This document shows, in pieces, positions 43,043 to 52,251 of a DNA stretch of 64,000 nt. Source of the stretch: an uncultured Bacteroidales bacterium (lineage in GTDB: Bacteria > Bacteroidota > Bacteroidia > Bacteroidales > CAIXZF01). Position 1 is the stretch's first letter. Each line of letters starts with the position of its first letter. The position numbers and the translations under genes are program-made. The notes below the pieces were generated by a model, which was not told the DNA's origin, ran no database searches, and saw only the letters and a list, made by a program, of their open reading frames with translations. The stretch covers positions 124,001 through 188,000 of the forward strand of contig CAIXZF010000035.1 in assembly GCA_903923925.1 (NCBI GenBank). Direction: 5' to 3'.

Positions 43043-43693
43043 ATGAATAAAAGAGATGATATAGCGTTAGCAACTGCTGAATTTTTGCTGCAAATTAAAG
43101 CAATTAAACTTGATAATGCCAATCCGTTTACCTGGGCCTCCGGATTAAAGTCGCCAATTTATTGTGATAACCGTAAAACTTTATCATATCCTAAAATAAG
43201 AACGTTTATCCGTCAGGAGTTTGTTAGAATGATAAACGAAGAAATTGGATCTGTAGATGTTGTTGCAGGTGTTGCAACTGGTGCTATTGCACAGGGTGCC
43301 CTCGTAGCCCAGGAGCTTGGACTTCCATTTGTGTATGTTCGTGCTGCCGAAAAGAAACATGGCCTTGAAAATAAAATTGAAGGTGTTGTTGAATCGGGAC
43401 AATCTATTGTAGTTGTTGAAGACCTTGTTTCTACTGGGAAATCGAGTCTTGAGGCTGTTGATGCATTACGTGCCGCTGGTTGTAATGTGAAGGGAATGGC
43501 TGCCATCTTCACGTATGATATGAAAATAGCTCAGGAAAACTTCGCAAAGGCAAAGGTTAAGTTATTTACCCTTACCAATTATGATACCCTTATCCGTAAA
43601 GCATTAATGTCTCATTTCATTACAGAGGAAGATCTGCAGTCTCTGATCAAATGGCGCGAGAATCCCCAAAAGTGGGCTGAGAAATTCCAATAA
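43043..43693 (+). CDS. pyrE: Orotate phosphoribosyltransferase
   Basis: Converts orotate and PRPP to orotidine-5'-phosphate in pyrimidine synthesis; cytosolic. The 216 residues include the orotate-binding FTWASGLKSPIYCDNR (28-43), the flexible-loop segment AEKKHGLENKIEG, and PRPP motif VVVEDLVSTGKSS (about 127-139). The start cannot lie further upstream in this frame without running into the opposing Nudix promoter. The SRPBCC gene starts 3 bases after the stop and is co-transcribed. Confidence 0.95.
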   Translation: MNKRDDIALATAEFLLQIKAIKLDNANPFTWASGLKSPIYCDNRKTLSYPKIRTFIRQEFVRMINEEIGSVDVVAGVATGAIAQGALVAQELGLPFVYVRAAEKKHGLENKIEGVVESGQSIVVVEDLVSTGKSSLEAVDALRAAGCNVKGMAAIFTYDMKIAQENFAKAKVKLFTLTNYDTLIRKALMSHFITEEDLQSLIKWRENPQKWAEKFQ

Positions 43694-43696
43694 ATT

Positions 43697-44110
43697 ATGA
43701 CAACAATTGAAAGTGAAAAGCTGCTGATAAAAGGTCAGGCGGAGGCATTGTATACCTTTCTGAGCAATTTTAACAACTTCGGGAAGATTATACCGTCGCA
43801 GATAGCAAATTGGAAATCAACGGAAGTGGAGTGTTCTTTTACCATCCAGGGAATGGCAGATATTGTTTTAAGAATTGTAGAAAAACAACAATTCAGTCAT
43901 ATCCGGATTGCTGCATCAGGAAAAACACCTGTCCCTCTTGAATTATTATGGAAATTTAGTCAGGTGAATAATTTGGAGACAGAAACATTTCTGACCGTTC
44001 AGGCCGAAGTTAATCCAATGATGGCTATGATGGTTAAATCTCCTCTTCAGAATTTCGTGAACATGCTTGTTGGAAAGCTAAAGGAAATGGCAGAGGCAGG
44101 ATTGGTATAG
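43697..44110 (+). CDS. SRPBCC/START-like small protein
   Basis: A 137-residue cytosolic protein with the helix-grip pattern: an N-terminal strand (IESEKLLIKGQAEALYTFLSNFNNFGKIIP), a run of beta strands, and a long C-terminal amphipathic helix (SPLQNFVNMLVGKLKEMAE). This matches SRPBCC/polyketide-cyclase-like proteins that bind hydrophobic ligands; the ligand is unknown. It sits 3 bases behind pyrE, so co-transcription is almost certain, but no metabolic link is evident. Confidence 0.75.
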   Translation: MTTIESEKLLIKGQAEALYTFLSNFNNFGKIIPSQIANWKSTEVECSFTIQGMADIVLRIVEKQQFSHIRIAASGKTPVPLELLWKFSQVNNLETETFLTVQAEVNPMMAMMVKSPLQNFVNMLVGKLKEMAEAGLV

Positions 44111-44117
44111 CTTGGAA

Positions 44118-44136
44118 TCTGCTCTGCTAGAGCAGA
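44118..44136. terminator. Hairpin between convergent SRPBCC and birA genes
   Basis: TCTGCTCT and AGAGCAGA form a perfect 8-base stem with a 3-base loop, overlapping the last codons of birA. No T-run follows on either strand, so termination would be inefficient or factor-dependent. Confidence 0.4.
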
Positions 44137-44873
44137 AATTTAACATCTTTCAGGTCGCAGCAGCAAATTTCACCGGAATCACTTTCGAGAATTAGTCTTC
44201 CATATTCATCAAGTCCCGTAATTTTGGCAATTATTTTGTTTCCTTTAAATAAGTAGGGGAAATATCCTGTTCTGCGGTATAAGTTTAGCATGTAATTGAT
44301 ACTGATATCAGAACAATCCTCAGAATTCAGCTTTTTATACCAGAAAGTAAACGATTCTACCAAGGCTTTAAACACTTCTTTTATTTCTATTGATATACCT
44401 GCTACCATTGATATGGATATTGCATTTGGTATTGAAGCAGGGAATTTTTTCTGATTTACATTAATTCCTATGCCAACAATGCTCGCATCCAGAATTCTAC
44501 CGGAAATAAAATTTTTTATCAATATACCAGCTACTTTTCTGTCACCAACATAAATGTCGTTTGGCCATTTAATATGGATTTTGGCTTCTTCTGGCAGAAA
44601 CTTCTCTATTGCTTCAGTTACAGCAAGAGAGACCATTTCGTTTAAACTGAATTGATTAGCTGGATTCAGGAATTGCGGTTTAAGAAGAATACTTAATGTA
44701 AGATTATCACCAGGGGCACTATGCCATGAATTTGAATCTTGTCCTTTGCCTGCAAATTGCTCTCTGGCAATAATAATGGTTCCTTCTTCAATAGTATTTT
44801 TGGAATATTCTTCCTCCAGGTAAAAATTTGTTGAATCAACTTTTTGAAGTTCAATAATTTTGTTGCCAATCAT
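44127..44873 (-). CDS. birA: Biotin--[acetyl-CoA-carboxylase] ligase (no repressor domain)
   Basis: Attaches biotin to the carboxyl carrier protein through biotinyl-AMP. The 248 residues contain VDSTNFYLEE (12-21), the adenylate loop AGKGQDSNSWHSAPG (a variant of GRGRxGRxW), and KWPNDIYVGDRKVAGIL, with a short C-terminal SH3-like domain. There is no N-terminal winged helix, so it cannot act as a repressor. A -7 box at 44914-44921 lies 41 bases upstream, back to back with the histidine kinase gene. Confidence 0.93.
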   Translation of the reverse strand: MIGNKIIELQKVDSTNFYLEEEYSKNTIEEGTIIIAREQFAGKGQDSNSWHSAPGDNLTLSILLKPQFLNPANQFSLNEMVSLAVTEAIEKFLPEEAKIHIKWPNDIYVGDRKVAGILIKNFISGRILDASIVGIGINVNQKKFPASIPNAISISMVAGISIEIKEVFKALVESFTFWYKKLNSEDCSDISINYMLNLYRRTGYFPYLFKGNKIIAKITGLDEYGRLILESDSGEICCCDLKDVKFLL

Positions 44874-44913
44874 TTTTGCTATTTATAGTTGGACTCTAAA
44901 TTCAGATGTCATT

Positions 44914-44921
44914 CAAAATTA
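44914..44921 (-). promoter_or_regulatory. -7 promoter box (TAATTTTG) for birA
   Basis: Minus-strand exact TANNTTTG match in the 64-base birA/kinase divergent gap. For the plus-strand kinase gene the only box-like sequence is TAACTTCG at 44926-44933 (one mismatch), 4 bases before its start, so the two promoters would nearly coincide. Confidence 0.45.
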
Positions 44922-44937
44922 TTAATAACTTCGGGCA

Positions 44938-46245
44938 ATGGATAAAAAAAGATTCAATCTGGTAATTATATTGACTTCTGCAGCCTTGCTGGGTATCATT
45001 TTAATGCAGGCTTATTGGGTAATGGATGCATTTAAACTCAAGGAATCCCAATTTGAGCACCGTGTAAAGTTAGCACTTAAAAGTGTTGTTGATGAGATGA
45101 TGTTAACACAACCGGATTCAATCAGAGAAAATAATTCAGGTTGCGGAATGTCTTGCGAAAGTGGGATGATAGTATTTGACGATTGTGTGAAGCCAAGAGT
45201 ACTGGATTCTCTGATTAATCTGGAATTTAAACAGCTGGATGTTGACAGGGCATTTTATTATGGGGTTATTAATAAAACATCGCATCAGATTAGTTTTGGG
45301 AATTACGGGAATTACGGTGAGCAATTGTTTACATCTGTACATTCTATATCACTTTCTTGTCTGTACCGACCGGAAATTCATGTTTTAGTTGTTTATTTTC
45401 CCGATCAGTCACTGATTATCTGGAATGAACTTCTGGGCTGGTTGATAATATCTGCGATTCTGTTGCTTTTACTGATAGGTGGTTTTTCGTACAGTGTGAT
45501 TTCATTAATGAAGCAGAAAAAATTAGGTGAGATGAAATCTGATTTTGTTAACAATATGACGCATGAATTTAAAACTCCTATTTCAACCATTTCTCTGGCT
45601 TCAGAAATGCTTTTGAATCCTTCTGTTGCTGGTGATATTGAAAAGACTCACAGATATGCTAATATTATCCAATCTGAGAATGCACGATTAAGAAAGCAAG
45701 TTGAACAAGTGCTGCAAATAGCTGTTTTAGATAAAGGCGAATTTAGTTTGAAGCAGAGGCAAATTGATGTTCACAAAGTAATTGAGCATCTGATTAAAAA
45801 TTTCTCAATTGTTGTTAAAAAGCGGAGAGGGGAAATAAAAATGGAATTAAGTGCTAAAAATAGCATTATTGTAGCAGATAAGGATCATCTTTCAAACGTG
45901 ATAATGAACCTGCTTGATAATGCTGAAAAGTATTCACACTGTGCGCCTCTGATAACTGTTAGAACATGGAATGCTGAAAAGGGCATTGTAATAGGTGTTG
46001 AAGATCAAGGAATTGGAATTAGTCCTGAAAATCAAAAGCAGATATTTAAAAATCTTTACCGGGTGCCAACAGGGAATGTTCATAATGTTAAAGGTTTTGG
46101 TATTGGATTATACTATTCTAAAACAATTGTTGAAGCTCATAAAGGAACAATTACTTTGCAGAGTGAACCAAAGCAGGGTAGTAGGTTTGAAGTTTATTTA
46201 CCTTTTTACCAAATAGAATCTGATGAACAAGAACGGCAAAAATAA
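44938..46245 (+). CDS. Membrane sensor histidine kinase, RprX-like
   Basis: A 435-residue kinase with two membrane helices (about 9-29 and 166-189) around a small periplasmic domain, no HAMP, then HisKA with His209 in NMTHEFKTPIS and a HATPase domain (MNLLDNAEKYS, EDQGIGI, GFGIGLYYSK). The N-terminal LLGIILMQAYWVMDAFKLKESQF is typical of the RprX family of Bacteroidota. The periplasmic domain has four cysteines (69, 73, 83, 141), including GCGMSC, which suggests a disulfide or metal-based signal. The response-regulator gene begins inside its 3' end (23-base overlap). Confidence 0.92.
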   Translation: MDKKRFNLVIILTSAALLGIILMQAYWVMDAFKLKESQFEHRVKLALKSVVDEMMLTQPDSIRENNSGCGMSCESGMIVFDDCVKPRVLDSLINLEFKQLDVDRAFYYGVINKTSHQISFGNYGNYGEQLFTSVHSISLSCLYRPEIHVLVVYFPDQSLIIWNELLGWLIISAILLLLLIGGFSYSVISLMKQKKLGEMKSDFVNNMTHEFKTPISTISLASEMLLNPSVAGDIEKTHRYANIIQSENARLRKQVEQVLQIAVLDKGEFSLKQRQIDVHKVIEHLIKNFSIVVKKRRGEIKMELSAKNSIIVADKDHLSNVIMNLLDNAEKYSHCAPLITVRTWNAEKGIVIGVEDQGIGISPENQKQIFKNLYRVPTGNVHNVKGFGIGLYYSKTIVEAHKGTITLQSEPKQGSRFEVYLPFYQIESDEQERQK

Positions 46246-46945
46246 ATTGGCAAAAATTCTATTGGTCGAAGATGATCCGAATCTAAGTGAGGTGCTTAGA
46301 GATTTTCTTGAGCTGGAAGGATATGACATTGTGAGATCGTTTGATGGCGAGGCTGGGCTTTCTTCTTTTTACAGGCAATTTTTTGACCTGTGCCTGGTAG
46401 ATGTGATGATGCCTAAAATGGATGGATTTACAATGGCCGAAGAGATAAGAAAACTAAATAAAGATATTCCTGTTATTTTTATTACAGCTAAGGCTATGAA
46501 AGAAGACAGGATTAAAGGTTTCCGCATAGGATGTGACGATTATATATGCAAGCCGTTTAGTACAGAGGAGCTGTCTTTACGAATTAGTGCTGTTTTAAAG
46601 CGGTGTCAGTCGAATGTTGGGTATAGCAAAGTGATTGATAAGGAGATTTTTCAGATAGGAAAGTTCACTTTTGATTATTCAAATATGATATTGAAATCGG
46701 AGGAAACAACCCAGAATCTTACCAGAAAGGAAGCCGATTTACTCCGACTATTAGTTCTAAATAAAAACCAATTGCTCAAGAGGGAAACTGCATTGAAAAT
46801 AGTATGGGGAGATGATGACTATTTCATCGGAAGGAGTATGGATGTCTTTATTACAAAACTCAGAAAATACCTTAAAGAAGATACTGGTCTAACAATATTA
46901 AATGTTCATGGAACAGGATTCAAACTCGAAGTTATTGAGGACTAA
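46223..46945 (+). CDS. OmpR-family response regulator, RprY-like
   Basis: The 240 residues comprise a receiver domain (about 10-125; acidic pair EDD at 16-18, phospho-acceptor Asp60 in LVDVMMPKMDG, Thr in FITAKA, Lys in YICKPF) and a winged-helix DNA-binding domain (about 145-240, NLTRKEADLLRLL and SMDVFITKLRKYL). It overlaps the kinase gene by 23 bases, so the two are a cognate pair. Targets are not evident; the neighbouring TonB-dependent receptor is convergent and ends 2 bases past its stop. Confidence 0.93.
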   Translation: MNKNGKNKLAKILLVEDDPNLSEVLRDFLELEGYDIVRSFDGEAGLSSFYRQFFDLCLVDVMMPKMDGFTMAEEIRKLNKDIPVIFITAKAMKEDRIKGFRIGCDDYICKPFSTEELSLRISAVLKRCQSNVGYSKVIDKEIFQIGKFTFDYSNMILKSEETTQNLTRKEADLLRLLVLNKNQLLKRETALKIVWGDDDYFIGRSMDVFITKLRKYLKEDTGLTILNVHGTGFKLEVIED

Positions 46946-46947
46946 CC

Positions 46948-49257
46948 TCAGAAAGTCCAGTTAACACCGAAACTTGGTAACATCGGAAGCTGGTAAACGA
47001 TTGTGTTTGTTATCCTGTTTACATAAAAAAGGTTCTTTCTGTCGTAAACATTTGTTACACTAAAATCAAATTCAAGGAAACTCTCTTCGCTCAATTGAAA
47101 TTTCCTTTTAACGTTGATATCGAGTCTGTGATAAGTGGGTAAGCGACCTTCGTTAAGGTTCCCATATATCAGGGCGAGATCTTCATTTGAGGCTGTATAA
47201 TCGGTGTTTATTCCATCAGTAAAAGTAATTCTGCCATAATTTCCTTGCGTAAGTGTAAAAGGGAAGCCTGTGCCAAAATTCCAACGGGCATCAAACTCCC
47301 ATTCATTATTTTCGCCAAGGAATACGGAGCCAACCAGGTTAATGTTATGCCTTCTGTCGTAATGAGGCACATAATGGGTTATTCCATCATATTTGTTTAC
47401 AAATGCGTAGGAATATACTGCCCAGAAATAAAATTTCTTCAAATCAACTTTTGCTGAAAAATCAATACCCTTTGCATTTCCAGATTCAATAATAAAATCT
47501 TTTTTGAGAACATCTGGCTTATCTGAATATTCCGGTGAATCTTCAAATACCTTATTCCTGTTAATATTCGTAAGCTGCGAGAAATTTTTGTAATAGGCCT
47601 CAAGGTTGAGAGTGAGGTAAGACAATGGGTCATATTCAAGACCGCCTACAAGGTGCTGGGATTTTTGAAGTTTTGAATTTACAGTTTTGCCATCAAACTG
47701 TTCAGGTAAATCATCCGGTCCTGACAGAAATCCGTAAAATAAATTCACGACATCTCTATCAGAATTGGCTGATATCAGATTTTGTGAATATAATCCGCCT
47801 GCAAATTTCAAACGTAAATGGTTCGATATATTATATTTCAAAGCCAGCCTGGGTTCAGGCGAGAAGTTTGATAATGAAGCATACCATTGAAAACGCAATC
47901 CCGGATCAATAATTAATTTCCCTTTATTTATCTTATATTTCAGAAATCCGGCAATTTCAGTTGTGTTCTGGGTTTGATCAATTTGACGGCCAACAGAATT
48001 GTAAAATTGAAAAATAGTTTTAAAGCCAAGCATTTCAAACCCGTACTTCAATTCATTTTTTCCCATGAAATAAGTGAAATTCAAACCGGAATTAAATCCG
48101 GAAATTGAACTTTCACGAGGTTTATTATCAGACTCACTTAGCGTCATTTTATATTTTGAATAAGCAAAATTACCTTGGATAAGCACAGGGGAAGCGCCTG
48201 GAATAATTATAAAATTCGAGCCGCCTCCACTCGATTTCCATTGAAAGTCGGAAATAGCATTGTAGTTAACCTTGTCATCAAAATTAAAACCAAAGAAATT
48301 TAACTTGCTCCCATTTCCGGAATTGAGTGAAACTTTGCTGTAAATATCAAGATAGTTGTAGGGTAATCCATTCTTGTCCACATACTTGTAGAAAACTTTA
48401 GAGCTCTCTTTTAGATAGGAGTTTTTAACAGACAACACAAAAGAAGAACTGCTTGTTTCGTCTTTCTTTGCTTTCGATAGCGGTCCTTCAACTAAAACTT
48501 TTGCTCCAAAAACGCTGGCACCTAATTTCCCGGCGAGTCGTTTTTTATTACCATCCCTTGTAGTAACATCCATAACAGATGATATTCTGCCTCCATAATC
48601 AGCGCCAAAACCGCCAGTATAAACATCTGCATTTTTAATTAAATCCGTATCAAACACAGAAAACAGGCCAATAGAATGGAATGGATTATATACAATCATT
48701 CCGTCTAACATCACCTTATTCTGAACAGGCGAACCTCCACGTATATATAATTGCCCTCCCTGATCCCCGGTAAAAATGACACCCGGTAATACTTGTAAGT
48801 ATTGAGCCAGGTCGGGTTGCCCGCCAATTGTTGGCAACTGTTTAATCTGCTTCGGCGTAATCTTTACTACAGATGTTTTTATCTCAGTTTTTGACTCCTG
48901 ACGAGCTGCAGAGATGTTAGCCCCTTTAAGTAGAATATTTGCCTTATTTAAAAATAATTTCTTAGTTAATACGTCCCCGTTCTTTATCGTAATAGATTCA
49001 TTAAGAGTGTCATATCCCATGCAACTTACTCGTAAATTATACGTACCCGGTGGAACCTGTGTAATCACAAAATATCCGTTTACATCTGTTGATGCACCCC
49101 ATGTTGATTTAACAATATAAACATTGGTGAAAATTACAGGTTCACCTGTATTTTGTTCATAAACAAAACCTCTGATACTTCCATTCTGAGCATTTACAGC
49201 AGGTAAAATACAGACGAAAATTGAAAGTAATGATAGTATGTGTCGAAGTATCCGCAT
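46948..49257 (-). CDS. TonB-dependent outer-membrane receptor with carboxypeptidase-like N-terminal domain
   Basis: About 769 residues: signal peptide (LRHILSLLSIFVCILPAVNAQ), CarboxypepD_reg-like domain (about 24-100, GSIRGFVYEQNTGEPVIFTNVY and GYFVITQVPPGTYNLRV), plug domain (PTIGGQPDLAQYLQVLPGV, GGQLYIRGGSP, NKVMLDGM) and a beta barrel ending FGVNWTF. It lacks SusC signature length and has no SusD partner, so it belongs to the general TonB receptors; ligand unknown. The frame extends to 49362, but that would overlap the carbonic anhydrase gene; MRILRHIL at 49257 begins a proper signal peptide. Confidence 0.88.
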   Translation of the reverse strand: MRILRHILSLLSIFVCILPAVNAQNGSIRGFVYEQNTGEPVIFTNVYIVKSTWGASTDVNGYFVITQVPPGTYNLRVSCMGYDTLNESITIKNGDVLTKKLFLNKANILLKGANISAARQESKTEIKTSVVKITPKQIKQLPTIGGQPDLAQYLQVLPGVIFTGDQGGQLYIRGGSPVQNKVMLDGMIVYNPFHSIGLFSVFDTDLIKNADVYTGGFGADYGGRISSVMDVTTRDGNKKRLAGKLGASVFGAKVLVEGPLSKAKKDETSSSSFVLSVKNSYLKESSKVFYKYVDKNGLPYNYLDIYSKVSLNSGNGSKLNFFGFNFDDKVNYNAISDFQWKSSGGGSNFIIIPGASPVLIQGNFAYSKYKMTLSESDNKPRESSISGFNSGLNFTYFMGKNELKYGFEMLGFKTIFQFYNSVGRQIDQTQNTTEIAGFLKYKINKGKLIIDPGLRFQWYASLSNFSPEPRLALKYNISNHLRLKFAGGLYSQNLISANSDRDVVNLFYGFLSGPDDLPEQFDGKTVNSKLQKSQHLVGGLEYDPLSYLTLNLEAYYKNFSQLTNINRNKVFEDSPEYSDKPDVLKKDFIIESGNAKGIDFSAKVDLKKFYFWAVYSYAFVNKYDGITHYVPHYDRRHNINLVGSVFLGENNEWEFDARWNFGTGFPFTLTQGNYGRITFTDGINTDYTASNEDLALIYGNLNEGRLPTYHRLDINVKRKFQLSEESFLEFDFSVTNVYDRKNLFYVNRITNTIVYQLPMLPSFGVNWTF

Positions 49258-49309
49258 ATTTTGTCTGAAAGAAGTTAGGAAAATCAATGATGTTGCAAAT
49301 ATACAGATT

Positions 49310-49834
49310 TTATTTTTCAGGATTATCGTACCAACTGGCATACATATTATAACTGTTGGCAATTCTCATAATCTGACCTTCTATTAAGTTTTTATCAATT
49401 TCCTTGACAAATTTAGCAGGAAGACCTGCAAATAAACTCCCGGATTTTACAAGCGTGTTTTCTAATACAACAGCTCCTGCAGCAATAACAGAATTACTTT
49501 CTATTATGGCTCCATCCATTACAATTGCCCCCATTCCGATAAGCACATTATCCATAATCGTACAACCATGAATTATTGCCCCATGAGCAATAGACACATT
49601 ATCACCAATGGTAACAGCTGCCTTTTGATAGGTGCAATGAATTACGGCTGCATCCTGAATGTTTACATTATTCCCGATTCTGATCGAATGAACATCTCCC
49701 CGAATAACAGCACTGAACCAAACACTGCAATTGTTTCCCATCACAACATCACCTGTAATCACTGCATTATCAGCGAGAAAGCATTCCTCTCCGAATTGCG
49801 GAGATATCCCCTTAACTGATTTAATTATGGCCAT
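49310..49834 (-). CDS. Gamma carbonic anhydrase family protein
   Basis: A 174-residue left-handed beta-helix of hexapeptide repeats (e.g. VVMGNNCSVWFSAVIRGD, IRIGNNVNIQDAAVI). The three zinc-ligand histidines of gamma carbonic anhydrases appear in AVIHCTYQ, IAHGAII and IIHGC. It may hydrate CO2, but many YrdA/PaaY-like members are weak enzymes or have thioesterase roles. It is upstream of the TonB receptor gene with a 52-base gap, and divergent from corA. Confidence 0.88.
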   Translation of the reverse strand: MAIIKSVKGISPQFGEECFLADNAVITGDVVMGNNCSVWFSAVIRGDVHSIRIGNNVNIQDAAVIHCTYQKAAVTIGDNVSIAHGAIIHGCTIMDNVLIGMGAIVMDGAIIESNSVIAAGAVVLENTLVKSGSLFAGLPAKFVKEIDKNLIEGQIMRIANSYNMYASWYDNPEK

Positions 49835-49930
49835 AACGTCTTTTTAAATGTTTTTATAGATGTGCAAAGGTGTGAAATCGATTACAATATTCACCATCTA
49901 TTTATTAAAACAATAAGAGCTCGCTTTTTT

Positions 49931-49938
49931 TACCTTTG
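49931..49938 (+). promoter_or_regulatory. -7 promoter box (TACCTTTG) for corA
   Basis: Exact TANNTTTG match ending 17 bases before the corA ATG. CAAAGGTG at 49865-49872 is a one-mismatch box facing the other way, toward the carbonic anhydrase gene. Confidence 0.5.
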
Positions 49939-49955
49939 CTGCAAAGCAGGAATAA

Positions 49956-51023
49956 ATGAAGAACCAACGAAAAAAAATCTCAGTTAAAGCAGGTATGCCA
50001 CCTGGTTCAATGGTGCACATTGGAAAACATTCAACTGTTTTTCCTCAAATACACCTGTTTAATTATTCTCAGTCAAATGTTGATGAAACTGAAATAACAG
50101 ACCTTGCCCAGATTGAGCCTTATCTTCTAAAACCGGAAACTGTTACATGGGTTGATATGAAAGGACTCAATCACCTTGAAACTGTTGAGGCTATTGGTCA
50201 GCTATTTAATATTCATCCTTTAGTCCTTGAAGATATTGTTAATGCTGAACAACGTCCGAAATTTGAAGATTACGACAGTTACCTCTTTTTTACGTTGAAA
50301 ACTATGGAGGTTAATGGAGAAATGTTTAAAGTTGAATATGGCCAGATTAGCATTTTAGTTGGTAAAAATTTCGTTGTTACTTTCCAGGAAAAAAGCAATA
50401 ATTTATTTGGTACAATTCGGAATCGATTACTAAGTGGCGCAAGTCGTGCAAGGTCGCGAAAACCTGATTTTCTTGTTTACCTGATAGTTGATACTATTGT
50501 AGATGCTTATTTTCAGGTAGTTGAGAAATTTTCAGATATTCTTGAAGATGTTGAAGAAAAAATGTTGAATGATGATAGCGGGAAGAGTATTCTAAATTTG
50601 CAGGCTTTACGGCGGAATCTTTCGCAGCTGTTAAGAACTCTTTATCCTTTGCGTGAAGCTCTCTCCCGTCTTGAAAAACGTGATTGCAAGCTATTGTTTC
50701 CAGAAACCCTGATTTTTTTCAGAGATATTTATGATCATACTATTCATTTGATCGAATCAATAGAAAATCAACGCGATATACTTTCAGGCGCAATGGATGT
50801 TTACCTAACCACGATTAACAATCGTATGAATGGTATCATGAAAGTACTTACGATTATTGCAACTATTTTTATTCCTTTGTCGTTTATAGCTTCTGTTTAT
50901 GGCATGAATTTCCAGAATTTCCCTGAACTTACATGGAGATTCGGATATTTGTACTTCTGGATTTTAATTCTGGTGATAATTGGTATTATGTTTTATTATT
51001 TTAAGCGTAAGAAATGGATGTAG
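49956..51023 (+). CDS. corA: CorA-type Mg2+/Co2+ channel
   Basis: A 355-residue pentameric inner-membrane channel. A large cytosolic alpha/beta and helical funnel domain (1-295) is followed by two C-terminal membrane helices with the signature YGMN (315-318) at their junction, then FQNFPEL and a basic tail KRKKWM. The N-terminal LEDIVNAEQRPKFEDYD and DVEEKMLNDD are typical of the COG0598 proteins with both Mg2+ and Co2+ transport. This gives the window two candidate Mg2+ uptake systems (the other at 11.6 kb). The next gene overlaps its last 10 bases. Confidence 0.94.
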   Translation: MKNQRKKISVKAGMPPGSMVHIGKHSTVFPQIHLFNYSQSNVDETEITDLAQIEPYLLKPETVTWVDMKGLNHLETVEAIGQLFNIHPLVLEDIVNAEQRPKFEDYDSYLFFTLKTMEVNGEMFKVEYGQISILVGKNFVVTFQEKSNNLFGTIRNRLLSGASRARSRKPDFLVYLIVDTIVDAYFQVVEKFSDILEDVEEKMLNDDSGKSILNLQALRRNLSQLLRTLYPLREALSRLEKRDCKLLFPETLIFFRDIYDHTIHLIESIENQRDILSGAMDVYLTTINNRMNGIMKVLTIIATIFIPLSFIASVYGMNFQNFPELTWRFGYLYFWILILVIIGIMFYYFKRKKWM

Positions 51024-52231
51024 GGAAAATTAAAATCAGTTGCCTTATTCTTTTACTTGGAATTCTCCTTGCTATCTTTCAATCGTGCAAATTGAAAGAT
51101 CGCAGGAATGAAGTATCTATTACAATAAACCTCGATGATGTGGATTTGAATGGGTATGTTTACGTTAAAGAATTGAATGTAAGAAGTTTTAAGGTTTTAG
51201 ATTCTGTCAAAGTAAAGGCTAAGGGCAGGTTTTCGTTTCGCATAAAACAGGATTCTGCCGGTTTTCTGCTACTGGGAAATGCGGATAATAATTTTCTTAC
51301 TCTTCAGACTGAACCCGGTGAGAAAATTGAAATTACACTAAAATCCCAGCTATTTCAAAGCGATTATCTGGTGAGTGGTTCTCCGGGTTCTTCTCTTCTG
51401 AAAGTATTTTTTGACCAGAATAAAAATAGCAAAAGCAAGGTTGATTCTCTTGGCAGAATCTTTAATAATTCGCGGGAAAGCTCTGACTTTACAAAAATCC
51501 GTGCACGTTTGGATTCATCCTATAACACTATCAGCAGTGAAGTAAAAAAGTCTGCAACTTCAATAATTTTAAAGAATTTGTCGAGTCTGGCCTCAGTTTA
51601 TATTCTTAACCAAAGTTTTGGGCCTGCATTGATTTTTAGCGAAAAGGATGATTTTGAATTATTCCGGTTGACTGATAGTGCAGTTTTTTTAAGATATCCG
51701 ACTAATAAACATTCCATTGATCATCATCAGAGAGTACATGAAATAATTCAAAGACAAGCAGCTGAAAAAGAAAGTGCGGAACGGCTAGCCAGCGGGCAAA
51801 CAGCTCCCGAAATAAAATTGAAAGACATTAACGGAATTGAACATTCTCTGAGATCTGAGAAAGAAAAAGTTACTGTTCTTTATTTCTGGCAGTCAATGTG
51901 CGGAAAATGTCGCCGGGATCATCCTGCATTGCGTAATTTTTATAGTGCAAATAAGAACCTGGGTGTTAACCTTTGGGTGATTTCTTTGGATGATAATTCT
52001 GAGATGACTCAAGCTGCAGTAAAACTTGATAAAATTGATGGTTTGGTTTTTAATATTATTGGAGGGATTAATGCTCCATTGGCAAAAGATTACAACATTA
52101 CACAGGATTTACCTGTTTATTATATTATTGGCAGGGATGGAACTATCGTTTCCAGAGAAAGTTCTATTGATAAAGTTAATGAAATTGTTAAAATGATTTT
52201 GCCTAAAAACATCATGAAATTACAAATTTGA
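51014..52231 (+). CDS. DUF4369 / thioredoxin-like lipoprotein
   Basis: The 405-residue precursor has a lipoprotein-like signal ending AIFQSC (Cys25), a DUF4369 beta domain (about 33-135), a helical linker (about 140-255) and a TlpA/AhpC-TSA-like thioredoxin domain (about 260-395) with active site WQSMCGKC and cis-Pro region TQDLPVYYII. This layout is common in Bacteroidota envelope proteins of unproven role; thiol exchange in the periplasm is inferred. It overlaps corA by 10 bases, implying coupled translation, with lpxH following. Confidence 0.85.
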   Translation: MDVGKIKISCLILLLGILLAIFQSCKLKDRRNEVSITINLDDVDLNGYVYVKELNVRSFKVLDSVKVKAKGRFSFRIKQDSAGFLLLGNADNNFLTLQTEPGEKIEITLKSQLFQSDYLVSGSPGSSLLKVFFDQNKNSKSKVDSLGRIFNNSRESSDFTKIRARLDSSYNTISSEVKKSATSIILKNLSSLASVYILNQSFGPALIFSEKDDFELFRLTDSAVFLRYPTNKHSIDHHQRVHEIIQRQAAEKESAERLASGQTAPEIKLKDINGIEHSLRSEKEKVTVLYFWQSMCGKCRRDHPALRNFYSANKNLGVNLWVISLDDNSEMTQAAVKLDKIDGLVFNIIGGINAPLAKDYNITQDLPVYYIIGRDGTIVSRESSIDKVNEIVKMILPKNIMKLQI

Positions 52232-52251
52232 CATCACTGATGGATTCCACA

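Noticed and set aside
46936-46950. Hairpin TGAGG/CCTCA at the response-regulator stop codon
   Set aside because: A 5-base stem with no T-run; too weak to call a terminator.
49258-49362. Extended N-terminus of the TonB receptor up to 49362
   Set aside because: It overlaps the carbonic anhydrase gene and hides the normal signal peptide that starts at 49257.
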